Below are positions 12,001 through 22,836 of a stretch of 64,000 nt of DNA, piece by piece (the stretch's first letter is position 1; each line of letters opens with the position of its first letter). The notes beneath the pieces are model-generated. The model did not search any database. It was given only the letters and a program-made list of their open reading frames with translations, and was not told the DNA's origin. This DNA comes from Beta vulgaris subsp. vulgaris. Taxonomy: Eukaryota; Streptophyta; Magnoliopsida; Caryophyllales; Amaranthaceae. Where the stretch lies: NCBI RefSeq assembly GCF_026745355.1, contig NC_079208.1, positions 16,248,119 to 16,312,118 of the forward strand, in the 5' to 3' direction. The translations under genes were made by a program, and so were the position numbers.

Positions 12001-12435
12001 TCAGCAGCCTGAGACATAGACTCAAAAATACGAGGTCGTCTACACGACTGATCTTCAACCTCGTGTATCATCTCGTCTACCCGATCCCTATCATCATCTC
12101 CAAATTCATCATCCAAATTCTCATCCCCTAACTCATCATCATCCTTCTTTTTTCTTCACATACATCATTCTTTACTCCAGAGCTTCCCATATACCTCCCC
12201 TGCTCACCATGCCAAATCCATACGTGGTATTGAGGCCTAAACCCACGGCGAAAGACATGCTCCCTAACCACATGTATACTACTAACCTTGCTCACATTTC
12301 TACAATCCAAACAAGGACAATAAAAGTCGACTGCTCCAGAGGATGTTTGATATTCTAATGCACTTCTACAGAATTCCAGACCCCATTCACAAACTCAATC
12401 GATTCACGACTACCATACATCCAAGTACGATCCAT
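9079..12435 (-). pseudogene. CACTA transposase, TNP2 type (Transpos_assoc, Transposase_21, DUF4218/DUF4216)
   Basis: Transposases of this type bind the CACTA ends and cut and paste the element in the nucleus. The likely start is ATG at 12435 (MDRTWMYGSRES). It is followed in a shifted frame by the Transpos_assoc cysteine motif (FYCPCLDCRN). After a second break near 11,955 a 597-residue frame (11982-10189) carries paired CxxxC/CxxC cysteines (residues 67-89). It also has RLGLCTDGMNPF with Asp at 177, GPKQPGNDIDVY at 221-232 and DVMHIEKN at 392-399, all typical of Transposase_21. The DUF4218 region crosses a frameshift at the G8 run at 10,229-10,236 and continues in the 10243-9182 frame, ending with a DUF4216-like segment. 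A G6 run near 9215 breaks the last frame, and the true C terminus probably ends at 9079. The breaks at G-runs could be decay or assembly error. Confidence 0.9.
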
Positions 12436-12609
12436 CTCATTCAAGAAGACCACCTCTAATAATTAAACACAACATTCATTATAATGCATCAATCATTATT
12501 AAAGTACACACACTCACATATTCAAATCACACACGTATACAACAAGCTAAGATAGTCACATGTTCAATTGTATGCATGCAGTCAAAGGTCCTTATCACTC
12601 CAACCTAAC

Positions 12610-12838
12610 CCATCCTTGGACGTCTAATCTCACTAGTGAATATATGCCAACTTTTCAATTCTAAGGAAAATCCGGCAGCATTTCCCTACAGTTCTCCAAG
12701 TACACAATGTAGATAATTGCTTATCTACATATGTACCCAGAGAACAATGTAGCGAAAACGATAAGCCAAGATTTTCCTCAGAATTGAAAAGAAGACACAC
12801 ATTCACCACCTAAGTGAGATCAAACGTCCAAGAACAGT
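12610..12838. repeat. Imperfect inverted repeat (foldback) upstream of the CACTA transposase
   Basis: The arm at about 12612-12685 (TTGGACGTCTAATCTCACT ... CTTTTCAATTCT) pairs with the inverse at about 12765-12836 (ATTGAAAAG ... AAACGTCCAAG). The loop of about 80 bp itself contains a small palindrome around 12720-12745. A second, tight hairpin follows at about 12857-12890 (TTCAAGACTTAC / GTAAGTCTTGAA). The hairpins lie 5' of the transposase start and may be transcribed as its leader. Confidence 0.8.
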
Positions 12839-13245
12839 CCCAAACCGGGGACTATTCAAGACTTACCCTAATGAGTAAGTCTTGAACGGGTATCTAGGCA
12901 TATATGATGATGATTCAAACAATTTGTAGATTTCATATATAGCTAAATCACATTGCGTTTTCATACAATCTCATATCAACAAATAATATATATATATACA
13001 TTATAAAAAATACATATACATTCAATAAATTATCAACTTTGTCTACATGTTAAACTATCTATTAGTTACCTCTTAACACCAACGACGAGCAATGAAGAGA
13101 AAAGAGCTACTTGGGACTTTATTTGCCTTCCTTAGCCTCTTCTTCCTACAATTGACAAAACCCACATTGCACATTAATCATTTAATTCAATTAAGAAAAA
13201 CAAAAGTAACTTAAAAACAAAATTAATTCATACCTAAATAACCAT

Positions 13246-13600
13246 TCAAAGGGGGAAGAAATGAGAAGAGAAGAGAGAGGGTAGTGGTGATGGTGGAGAA
13301 GAGAAGAGAAGAGAAGTGTAAGTCGCGCAATGTGGGTGGCGCGCAAGGTGGTGGCGGAACCACAATGTGGTGGAGAAGAAATGGAAGAAATGGCGCGCAA
13401 GGTGATGGTGGAGAAGAAATTGTGGTGGGCGGCAGTGGTGGAGAAGAAATGTTGTGGTGGTGGGTAGTGGTGTCGCACAAAGTGGTGGAGCAATGTGGGT
13501 GGTGGTGGTGTGTCGAATTAGGGCTCGCAAGGTGGTGGTGGTGCACTCGGTTTTTCGCACAATGTGGTGAAAGAAGTGAAAGAGGGAAATTGGGAAGGAG
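13246..13600. repeat. GGTGG/GAAGAGA-rich low-complexity leader region of the CACTA element
   Basis: Purine- and GGTGGTGG-rich repetitive sequence gives overlapping spurious ORFs on both strands. It lies between the terminal array and the transposase leader, on the promoter side of the element. No protein motif is present, and no precise promoter could be read. Confidence 0.6.
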
Positions 13601-13634
13601 TATAGGGCGCGCATAGTAAGTATCGAAAAAAAGA

Positions 13635-13905
13635 GCACAGCTAGTAGGGCTGCGCTAGTTTCAAAAAAGCGCAGCCCCACCTAGAGAAGGGCTACGCCTT
13701 TTAAAAAAGCGCAGCCCTTCACCTAGAGAAGGGCTGCGCTTTTTTAAAAAGCGCAACCCTTCACCTAGAGAAGGGCTGCGCTTTTTTAAAAAGCGCAGCC
13801 CTTCTCTAGGTAGGGCTGCGCATTTTCAAAAAAGCGCAGCCCTTCAACAATAGGGCTGCGCCTTTTTAAAAAGCGCAGCCCTACTTGCGCAGCCCTTCTG
13901 CTTTT
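13635..13905. repeat. CACTA subterminal palindromic repeat array (right end)
   Basis: Tandem and inverted copies of AGGGCTGCGCTTTTT and its complement AAAAAGCGCAGCCCTT alternate at about 30-50-bp spacing up to the terminal CTTTTTTCCCCTAGTG. It mirrors the left-end array and would bind the element's own DNA-binding protein. It is also strongly hairpin-forming. Confidence 0.9.
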
Positions 13906-13929
13906 TTCCCCTAGTGAATTCCCAAACTT

Positions 13930-15463
13930 ATGGATGAATTTTGTGAGAATTTTTCCATTAATGAAGAAGGAAATTATTCTACACTTGTGAAGGGAACCCA
14001 AATTGACTTTAATTCTGAATGTCTGGAAAAATTACTCGATGTTCCTGTGAGGGGAACCGATGTATATTTTAATAAACAAAGAGGCTCTTATCCATTTTTT
14101 GATATTTCTTTTGATGAGTTGATTGTGAAGTATGGTGGAAAAAGGGCACTACATTTCTTGATCATAATCTTCTTTCTCCTACCACAAAATTTCTTCCACA
14201 TATAAAGAAAGATCTTACCTCGTCTCTCTAAACGTGCTCAAGTTAGCATGTTAGACTTAATCTACATTCTTTGCTAGCCTCTCATAAACACATAAATTTT
14301 CCCTCCTTGATGATTCAACATATGAGTCATTTCATTGAGAATGGATTTGTTGTTGGTTATGGTGCCCTAATAACCGAAATATTAATCAAGTTTAATGTGA
14401 AGATTTCGGGGTTCCTAATATTGGTGTGTCTACGGGAAATATGTTAAATGTTCGTGCTTTGAACAATTTAAATGTGTGTGTTGTGAATGGGGAGTGTAAA
14501 AAGGAAGGCTAATATTGATGATGATGAGGATGATGAAGAATGTGATGAGGTGGAAGAAGAAGAGCTCGAAATTGAAGTTGAGAAGGAAAAAGAAAAGGAA
14601 CAAAAGAAAACAGAAAAAATAGAAAAAGAAAAAGAGAAGAAAAATGAAAAAGAAAAACAAAAAGCAAAAGAGAAGGGGAAGAAGGTGGTTGAAAAGATGG
14701 TGAAACCGGTTGTGAGAGTAACTCGAACTACTCAAAGAGTTCGAAACTTGAAAGTGTTAAACTCTCCTTCGCATGATGAGGAAGAAATTTAATGATGATG
14801 AAGTGAGTGTGATTACAAAGGAAGCATATGATGCTTGTATTCCTCCTTCAAGGGAACAGTCTCCTGTTCCTATGGATACCATACCTCCTTCTACTTCATC
14901 TCCACCAAAATCTGCCTCTCGATCTCCTATTGCACCACAAAATACTCCCATCCCTCCTTCTACCAAATTACCTTTATCTTCTGTTCCCAAAGATAAGAAA
15001 CTAGCTGTTGTTCCCATCTCAGAGGAACAACTGGCTGTTCCTAATCTTAAGGAACAATCTGCCGCCCCAAATCCTCCTCAAACTGCTCCCTCTTCATCCC
15101 AAAACCCTACCATTGGTGCTACCTATACCCTAGCTCATGCTAAGAGGTTGGATTACTTGTTTTCTTTGGTAATGGGTCATTCGGAAGCTATGATGGAGTT
15201 TGCAACTAAGCTAAGAAGTGAACGGGTTAGTGCAAGGGGTGATGAGCAAATTTGACAAGGCTTTGGAAGGTCAAAAGGTGATCATGGAACAACTTGGTGA
15301 AATGACCACATCTCTCCAAATGATGAACTCGAGATTGATGAAGTTGGAGGGTGATGTGCTCAAGCTTGATCAAACCATTGCCGGAAATCATAAGGAGGTG
15401 ATGACTAAGTTAGATGATGTGGTGGAAGAAATTATCGAGCAACATTTCTCTCCTAAACCTTAA
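13930..15463 (+). pseudogene. env-like third ORF remnant of a Sirevirus-like copia element
   Basis: The first block (13930-14205) carries FCENFSINEEGNYSTL and DFNSECLEKLLDVPVRG. This is the pattern of a domain common in plant retroelement ORFs, often labelled putative plant transposon protein or envelope-like. After a broken stretch, a Lys/Glu-rich low-complexity frame (14487-14792) runs into Pro/Ser-rich sequence (14773-15255). A final heptad-like block ends at 15463 (LQMMNSRLMKLEGDVLKLDQ, coiled-coil-like). The parts lie in different frames, so the ORF is broken at three or more points. It precedes a polypurine tract and LTR, which fits the extra ORF between pol and the 3' LTR of Sireviruses. 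Function is unknown in the family, and no membrane segment was recognised with confidence. Confidence 0.6.
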
Positions 15464-15946
15464 GCTCTATTCTTAGTTTAGTTTTTTTTGGGAACATAAC
15501 TTCTTTTTTTTTTGTCTTTTCTATCTTTCTTTCTTAAGCATGCTACAATGGAACTATGTTTAATCTTTTTGCATGTGTGCGTCTCTTGAATGGCTAATAT
15601 TCTTGGATTGCGGTTTTGAGAGTTGAATGCTTTATTTACTTATATTAACCAAATTGTTTCTCACAAGTTTAGTGGTGTGATGTGTTTAGTAGATAATTTC
15701 ATCTTTTTGAAATCGTGGACTAATGTTTTTGAAGATGCCAAAGGGGGGAAGAGAAAGGCAATCAGAGTAAATTTTTTTTAGTCATGGTTTATGTTCTCAT
15801 GTTTCCTTACAAAAATAAAATAACGAGTCTATGATAATTGATTTAACTTAGTTACATACTTCGTTAAAAGAGTTTTATATGACTTATGTGCATTACATAT
15901 TATTATATTATATGCCTTTTGTTACCATCTTCAAAAAGGGGGAAAT
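15464..15946 (+). other. Non-coding 3' internal region and polypurine tract of the copia element
   Basis: No ORF is present. Pyrimidine-rich tracts, AT-rich DNA and a CCAAAGGGGGGAAGAG motif (about 15,740) lead to a polypurine tract AAAAAGGGGGAAA at 15933-15945. This tract is the plus-strand primer site, immediately before the LTR start TGTTGACCC at 15947. Confidence 0.7.
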
Positions 15947-17435
15947 TGTTGACCCTTAAGTTTTGAAGATGACTTAACCACAAAAGACATAGTGTATTTT
16001 ATTTATAGTGTTGCTAGGTAATTCATTCTCGAGCAAAGAGAATACTTGATTGAAGATTAAAACGAGAATTAATCAAAGATCGAAGTGAAGATGTTCGAGT
16101 GATGAAGTATCAAGCATGGAATGAAGATTAGAATACATTAGGGTGTATTTATTATCTCCATGTTAAGGTTAAGTGAAAGCTCAATTAAGTTCGTGGTAAA
16201 TTCTCAAAGGAACTTGGTTATTCCCATGACAGGAACAGAACTGGCACTGTTAGGATCAAGGTTAGGGAACAAGACTTAGAACTGGTTTAGGAACACCTAA
16301 ATAACTCAAAAGTAATGCGCCTAACTCTAGGTGTGCGCCTAATATGTTAGTTAGAGTTTTTAGGGTTGTTATACTTAAGATCCACTATTTCAGGGAATTT
16401 GGTTTTAGTTTGTCAGGAAAAGTTTTTAAAATGATTTTCGGATTTTATGTAGAAAAATATCTAACCGTTATCTTTTATATTTTATTTAAAAGATTTTGTT
16501 TTCAAAATAAAATATCTTTCCGGTTTTTAAAAAGATTTTCGTTTGAAATATAAAACTGATTTTCGTTTTTAATCAAGTTATTTTTAAATGATATTTTCCT
16601 AAAATCTAGCTAAAGTAAATATTTTATTTACTCCCTAAAAATATGTTTACACGCCTAAAACTACTGCTACACGTTTTGTAGTTAGTGGATTAAATGGCTT
16701 GTTTAATTATCTCCCAAGTTTTAATTAATTTAAATAAGTTTAATTATTCCTCAAGTTTGTAAAACCACGTAATACATTACTGCTTCTCTTATTTAGTTAA
16801 GTAGTCGGTTAGTGGGTTAATTACTTATCAAGGAATATTTAATTTAAATTGCCTAATTAATTAAAGTCATGGAGATCATGGGATAGTGGATTAATTAGTG
16901 GATAAAAATTGTCATGTCTTAATTGTCTATAAATAGGAGCCTAAAACCTTAGAACAATTTGTGTCTGACTTAGCTAATTTGTCTTAGTTATCGAAAAGAG
17001 TCAGTGCCTTTCCTAAAGAGAATTCATACTTACATATTGTATTTTTGAGAAAAGGGTTTGAGTGAACTCTTGTAAGTGTGAGAAGTTTTGAGTGAAGCAA
17101 GAGAAAGAGAAGAGAAGAAAGGAACTTCTAGTGAAGTTTGAGAGGAACGACAGTTGTGGGAACTGTCGTTGGGAACTTGAGACTTAAGTTGTGAATCGAG
17201 AGAAAAATAATAGGTTTGTAAACTAAGTTGTTTTGGCCTATTATAGTGGAAAGTTGTGTTAAAATACCTTGTGGTCTGGTTGTTTCTTCCTACAAGCCTA
17301 GGAATTTTTCCTCGCTAAAATCTCTCGTGTTCCATTTTGTTCCCAAGTTTACTTTTAATTCCGCAAAAGGTATAGCTTATTCTCTCACTATAATTCACCC
17401 CCCCCCCCTCTTATAGTGCTCATATTGTACATCAG
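15947..17435 (+). mobile_element. 3' LTR of the Sirevirus-like copia element
   Basis: It starts TGTTGACCCTTAAG straight after the polypurine tract. A TATA-like CTATAAATAGG at about 16929 is followed by a leader rich in GAGAAGAGAAG. A run of about 12 C at 17399-17410 after ATTCA is a recurring feature of Sirevirus LTR ends. The exact right end (CA near 17430-17435) is uncertain, because the neighbouring sequence is also transposon-derived and no TSD can be paired. Confidence 0.65.
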
Positions 17436-17436
17436 C

Positions 17437-20400
17437 TGCCTAGCTGCTAATAACTATTCTGCTACAGTAACAGTGCTACTGCCTTCGCATAATTGCGTTG
17501 TTGCCTTCTGTTGGACAGCAGGGAAGCTCTTGATAACTCAATATTTTTGTTTTTCTCAATCGCAAATTATATGATTTGTTTCGTGATTGTTGTAGAAATT
17601 TTTTACTTATGTGACCGAAAACTAGAAAATTTGATTCTGGATTTGAAAAACGCAAAAAGAAAAAAGAATTGAAGAATTGACTCGTTCGCAAAGAGGAGCT
17701 CTTGATAAGTTTGTGGTTAAAGATGTTCATGTTCATGTTTCTCATGAAAATCAAAATTCTGATGTTAAAGTTGATTGCAATAATGTGAATTTGAATGAAA
17801 ATTTGAATGAGAATGCTTATAATGTTGATTGTGATGGTGGAAATTTGAATGATAATTGTGATAATGTTGATGGTAATGGTGTGAATTTGAATGATAATTA
17901 TGATAATGTTGATGGTAATGGTGTGAATTTGAATGATAATTGTGATAATGTTGTTGGTAATGGTAATGGTAATGGTGTGAATGTTACTCTAAGTGAAAAC
18001 TTGAATGATCATCGAGAAAATGTTGATTGTGATGATACTAATATAAATGAAAATGATGGTGATGGTGATGGTGATGATGATAATGTTAATTATACACTTG
18101 ATATATATGATCCTAGAAATTGGGATGGTCTTGATGCCAAAATGATAGAAGTTTTAGCGACTAAGGGCCCTAAAAGAGATATGACTATTGACAAAGGTCC
18201 TAAAAAAAATTCTCTAGACGTTTTAATTCTATAAATTACACTATAATTTTGTCGAATGGAGAAAAATGTGATAGAGATTGGCTTGTATATTCCAAAGAAC
18301 TTGATAAAGTTTTTTGCTTTTGTTGTAAAATTTTAGAAAGGGGCATGGAAGGGGTGTTCAAGCAAGTGAAGGTTTTAATGATTGGACTCATATTAGTATT
18401 AGACTCAAAGAGCATGAGATAGGGGTAGAGCATGTTAAAAATATGACTACTTGGTATGAATTGCGATTAAGATTGTCTAAGAATAAACCTATAGATATGA
18501 CGGCTCAAAAACAATTTGCAAAAGATAAAGAGCATTGGAAAAATGTTTTACTAAGAATAATTTCAATGATTAAATTTCTTGCAAAACATAATCTAGCTTT
18601 TCGTGGTAGTAATGAAAGATTGTATGAAAATAGTAATGGAAATTTTTTGGGTTTGGTTGAGATGTTAGCAGAGTTTGACCCAGTTATTCAAGAGCATGTT
18701 CATCGTATAACTAACAATAATCTCCATTTTCATTATCTTGGCCATAACATTCAAAATGAGTTGATACGTTTGCTTGCTAATGCAATAAAATCTGAGATCA
18801 TAAAAAAAATTAAGCATGCCAAGTATTTTTCTATTATTCTAGATTGTACTCCTGATACAAGTCACCAAGAACAAATGACTATGATCTTAATATATGTGGA
18901 TGTTTCTTCAAGTTCAATAAAAATCGAGGAATCATTTTTGGGTCATTTAACTGTGAATGATACAAGTGGAAAAGGTCTTTTTGGTGTTTTACAAGATGAA
19001 TTGAAGTCCCTTGATCTTAACATAGATAATATTAGAGGACAAGGCTATGATAATGGTGCTAACATGAAAGGAAAACATCAAGGAGCACAAAAGAGACTTT
19101 TGGATATAAACCATAGAGCTTTTTGTACTCCTTGTGGATGTCATAGTCTTAATATAACATTGTGTGACATGGCTAATAGTTGTGGAAAGGCTAGAGATTT
19201 TTTTTGGAATTGTTCAACGTATTCACACAATAATTGCGAATTCTACTAAACGATGGAAAATTCTAAAAGATAATGTGACGGGATTGACTCTTAGATCATT
19301 GTCATGTACTCGTTGGGAAAGTCGAGTTGAGAGTGTGAAAGTCATTAGATTTCATATTACAGACTTAAGGGAAGCTTTACTTCAAGTTGCTAATTTAACT
19401 TGATTCTAAGATAAGAAGTGAGGCTAAATCTTTAGCAATGAATGAACTTAGTCATTTTGAGTTTTTGATGGCATTAGTTATTTGGTATGACATTTTGTCT
19501 GCAGTGAACTTGGTTAGTAAGCATTTACAGGAAAAAGACATGTTGATTGATGTTGCTATTAAAAAGGTTAAGGGATTAATTTCTTTTTTTGAGAAATATA
19601 GAGAAAGTGGATTTTTTGATGCCATTGATACTGCTAAAAACATAGCTATAGATTTGAACATTGATCTGGTTTTTCCCAAAAGGCGCGAGATTCGAAGGAA
19701 AAAACATTTTGATGAGAATTCAAATGATATGGCAGCATTGTCGGAAGAATCATTTAGAGTCAATTACTTCTTATATCTTGTTGATCATGCAATTTCTTCT
19801 CTCACTAAAAGCTTTGAACAATACCAACAATACGAAGATTTGTTTGGGTTTTTGTTCACATGGGGGAAGATTTATTCCTTGGATAATAAGACTTTAAAAT
19901 CTTGTTGTATGAATCTTGACAATGCACTTAAGAGCGGTGAGCAATCTGACATTGATGAAAATGAATTATTTTGGGAGTTGAAATTACTTAAAGAAGTCTT
20001 GCCAAATGAAAAAATGGGACCAATTGATGTTTTGAGATTTTTAAGAGATGTTGCTTGTTTTCCTAATGTAATGATTGCTTATAGAATTTTATTGACTATT
20101 CCGGTTACCGTTGCCTCTGCAGAAAGGAGCTTTTCCAAGTTAAAGTTGTTGAAATCCTACTTGTGTTCGACAATGTCACAAGATCGACTCAATGGACTAG
20201 CGATGATAGCCATCGAGAATGAATTTTTGGAGAAAATTGGTTACGAAGAATTGATTGATGATTTTTCTTCAAAGAATGCTAGAAGGGTTGCAATTTTCAA
20301 GTAGAATTTCTATGTAGTAGACTAAGATATGTTGAATTTTGTTTGGAGAAAGAACAAATTTTATTAGTTGTATGAACTTTTACTTTTTCATATTTATATA

Positions 20401-20476
20401 ATGTCGTTTTTATTTACCCTTTGGGGCCTCATTCTTAATTTAGTACAGGGCCCCTAAATTATACGAGACGGCCCTG
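17437..20476 (+). mobile_element. hAT-superfamily transposon, DUF4371 type, 5' end not found
   Basis: The element holds a TTF-zinc-finger/DUF4371/hAT-dimerisation transposase gene. Its 3' side ends with GAGACGGCCCTG at 20476, a hAT-like terminal sequence; an inner inverted-like GGGCCCC lies at about 20,447. The matching CAGGGCCGTCTC start was not found near 17.4 kb. The left end is therefore probably lost or altered next to the copia LTR. Confidence 0.75.
17677..20304 (+). pseudogene. hAT transposase (TTF zinc finger, DUF4371, hAT C-terminal dimerisation), frameshifted
   Basis: The N-terminal frame (17677-18234) starts near RGALDKFV. It has an Asn/Asp-rich repeat tract (LNDNCDNVDGNG units), then DPRNWDGLDAKMIEVL, the usual lead into the TTF zinc finger. 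Zinc-finger pieces (VFCFCCKIL) are split by frame changes between 18,230 and 18,440. The DUF4371 core (18443-19249) contains GQGYDNGANMKGKHQGAQKR and CTPCGCHSLNITLCDMA, typical of this clade. An extra T in a T8 run at about 19,198-19,205 shifts the frame, and the sequence continues at 19164-19403. One more break near 19,400 leads to 19438-20304, which ends with the dimerisation motif (TIPVTVASAERSFSKLKLLK) and stops at 20304. The architecture is complete but needs about four frame corrections. Confidence 0.9.
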
Positions 20477-20855
20477 CCCATGAACATGACCTTTATCATG
20501 ATGGTCTTTGACTAAGTTATATATCCTGTATGGATTTGCTTTCTCTAACAATAGATAAAAATCAGTGTTATAAAGCTCATGCAAAACCACTTTTAATCTT
20601 TGTGTACCATGTTATTAAAACTCAAACCTTGGTTTTTCTCTAGTTGTGCCTGGTATTACTTCAAATAACACAAATTGCAACCTTGTTTTATTGTGTTTGG
20701 ATGTGAGTTTTGGTTTGATACTATTTGTGTGGCTCCTCATACTACATGTCTTTAATAGCCTATGAACAGTGGTTAGACTGGCCTCCAGTGCTATGGCCAA
20801 GGACCTAATTGTTGTCTTTAGCTTCAGAAGGACTCCTCTCAATACTTCATCAATT
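20477..20855 (-). pseudogene. Mariner-like (MLE) transposase fragment, N-terminal HTH region, left part
   Basis: On the minus strand the frame 20842-20615 reads LRGVLLKLKTTIRSLAIALE, then LTTVHRLLKT and SNSIKP-like residues (HTNSIKPKLTSKHNKTRLQF). This is the paired helix-turn-helix and following linker of plant Tc1/mariner transposases. The catalytic domain is not visible; sequence toward 20477 has no motif. The upstream part of the same frame lies beyond the CACTA insertion, at 22420-22830. Confidence 0.75.
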
Positions 20856-22419
20856 CACTAGTAGAATAATTGTTTATTGCTGTGGTGGTATTGTTGCGGT
20901 TTTACCCATACGCAGCAATATATCACGTTAAAAGAAAAGGTAAAATGTAAAATAACCATATTGCTGCGGTTTTGACCAGAAACCGCAGCAATATGGTTTC
21001 AACGGAAAAAAAATTGAAAAAAAAGTTGACTATTTGACCAGATATATTGATGCGATTTTTTAAAAGAACCGCAACAATATATTAAAATAATATTTGAATA
21101 TATCGTTGCGGTTCTTCTCAAAAATCATAGCAATATATCTGGTCAAATATTAAAATATTATTTTTTAATAATATTTAACCTATTGTTGCGTTTCTTACAA
21201 AAAAATAGTAGCAATAGACTTTATGATTTAATAAAACACTGCATTTAGGGTTCTCTCACCTTTTATTTCTCTCTTTCTCGGTCGTTTTCTAACTCATCTC
21301 ACTCATTTCTCATCCTCTCACTCATCTCTCATCCTCTCATCTCTCATCTCATCGGTCTTCATCTCTAATGCCGATCTTCATTGTTGGTCTTCGTTCCATC
21401 ACGCACCTCTATCTCATCTCGTTCGCCGGTCTTCATCACCGAAATCGTCTCGCATCTTCAATCGCCGGTCTTCACTCCATCACGCACTCATCTCTCTCAC
21501 TCCTCCTTCGTGGTCTTTCGCCGCCAACGAAACAAGGTTCACCATCGCATTTCGAAGTCAAGCAACGGTTTGAGTTGAGTTCCAATCTTGTTAGATCGAA
21601 GTCAAGTTCGATTGTTGGATGATGAAGGAGGATATTTCCAAAGATCCTCCTTCACATAGTTTAGCCGAACTAATTTTGATGTTTATTTTGGTCGTTTTTG
21701 TATTTTTTTTTTATAAAATAAAATAAATAATAGTGTATTCCGCTTTTTTGTTCATAACTTCATATATAGATCTCTTTTTTCCTTCTTTTTTTGTCGCAAT
21801 TTTTTGATTTGGATAGATCGTTTTTATTGCTTGTACGATTATAACTCATTTTTTTTTTTTGGTTAAGATGATTGTTTTGGATGAAGTAGTTTAAAATTGT
21901 TCTTTAGTTAGTTTCATTTTCTCATTCTCTTTTCTGATTTCTTATACTTTATCTTTTGTTTTGTAATTGTTATATTTTCATTATTTATGATTTTATACTC
22001 AATATATGAATTCAATGTTTTAAGTTTTTATTGCATTTTAACATCGAAAATAGTATGAAGATTTTAATTTCAAAAAAAAATTATGTCATTTCATCTTTAG
22101 TTCGTTTGCAAATTTGGGTGATCATGGATGAGTTAGTTGTCTGGTTTTAATCTTCCAAATTTGATTGCAAAATGCAAAACAAAAAAATTACCTATACCAG
22201 GACATATTGCTGCGGTTTTGGATAACAACTGCAACAATAAGTCAAACCTATTGCTGCAGTTCCTAGCCAAAACCGCAACAATAGCTTCGCTTATTGCCGC
22301 GGTCAAAAACCGCAGCAATAGGTTAATTACCTATTGTTGTGCCCTTAATGGTTGCGAGGCCAAAACCGCTGCAATAGACCACTTAATGACCGCATCAATA
22401 AGCATTTATTCTATTAGTG
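20856..22419. mobile_element. Non-autonomous CACTA element 1, TSD ATT
   Basis: It begins CACTAGTAGAATAATTG at 20856 and ends ATTCTATTAGTG at 22419, with target duplication ATT on both sides (20853-20855 and 22420-22422). Both subterminal regions are arrays of ATTGCTGCGGTTTT and its complement, in alternating orientation (20,880-21,215 and 22,200-22,400). The middle (about 21,240-22,120) is pyrimidine-rich then AT-rich, with only short spurious ORFs. It interrupts the mariner-like transposase frame. Confidence 0.9.
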
Positions 22420-22836
22420 ATTTTGGGTTTTCTCCCACTACTACCATTTTTCCTATTGGCTACATGCACCTTAAGTCCACTTAGTTTCTGTTTCTTAGAC
22501 CATAATCTAGAAAAAAGTTGTCCTAGTTATTGCATACTTCAATGAGATGGTTTTAACTAATTCCCCAGGAAAAATGAAATTAATAGATGCAGCAACAAAA
22601 AAGGTCAATTACAGTCCGACTTCTAACTAGATTTGGCACATTAGGTTCCCTATTAGTATTCACATTTGAGTGATTTTCTTCATCTTCATACCATTTTCAA
22701 CTTCAAGCTTCTCATCTTTAATGATCCTATTCATATGTTCTTCCAAGAGAAGCAACTCATCCACACTAACCTCACCAGAGATTCTACCACCTTCCTTTTC
22801 GAGTTGGATGAGTTCATCGACATTCGCGACAAATGG
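22420..22836 (-). pseudogene. Mariner-like transposase fragment, N-terminal part on the far side of the CACTA insertion
   Basis: The minus strand just right of the CACTA element encodes VHVANRKNGSSGRKPKI. It runs in frame, through the ATT duplication, into the DEVLRGVLLK segment at 20,855 and below. Further right the minus strand reads a Glu/Leu-rich stretch (VSVDELLLLEEHMNRI, about 22,770-22,720). It is truncated on the right by the solo LTR starting at 22837. Confidence 0.65.

Larger units (their letters stand above)
2710..13916 (-). mobile_element. CACTA (En/Spm) DNA transposon, 11.2 kb, near-complete
   Basis: The termini are CACTAGTGGAAAAAAGCAG at 2710 and its inverse ending CCCCTAGTG at 13916. 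They are flanked by the 3-bp target duplication AAT (2707-2709 and 13917-13919), the hallmark of CACTA elements. Genes read on the minus strand: a TNP2-type transposase near the 13.9-kb end, then a second gene with an Ulp1-like domain. Subterminal arrays of the GGGCTGCGC motif occupy both ends (2733-3058 and 13,635-13,905). Between the two genes lie a hairpin minisatellite array and a G-rich tract. Both genes carry frameshifts, so as assembled the element is not autonomous, but the ends and TSD are intact. It is inserted in the copia-type element spanning 2457-17,435. Confidence 0.93.

Noticed and set aside
13191..13680. His/Thr/Ser-rich minus frames and a Gly/Trp-rich plus frame
   Set aside because: Same low-complexity CACTA leader read in several phases; no conserved motif or start context.
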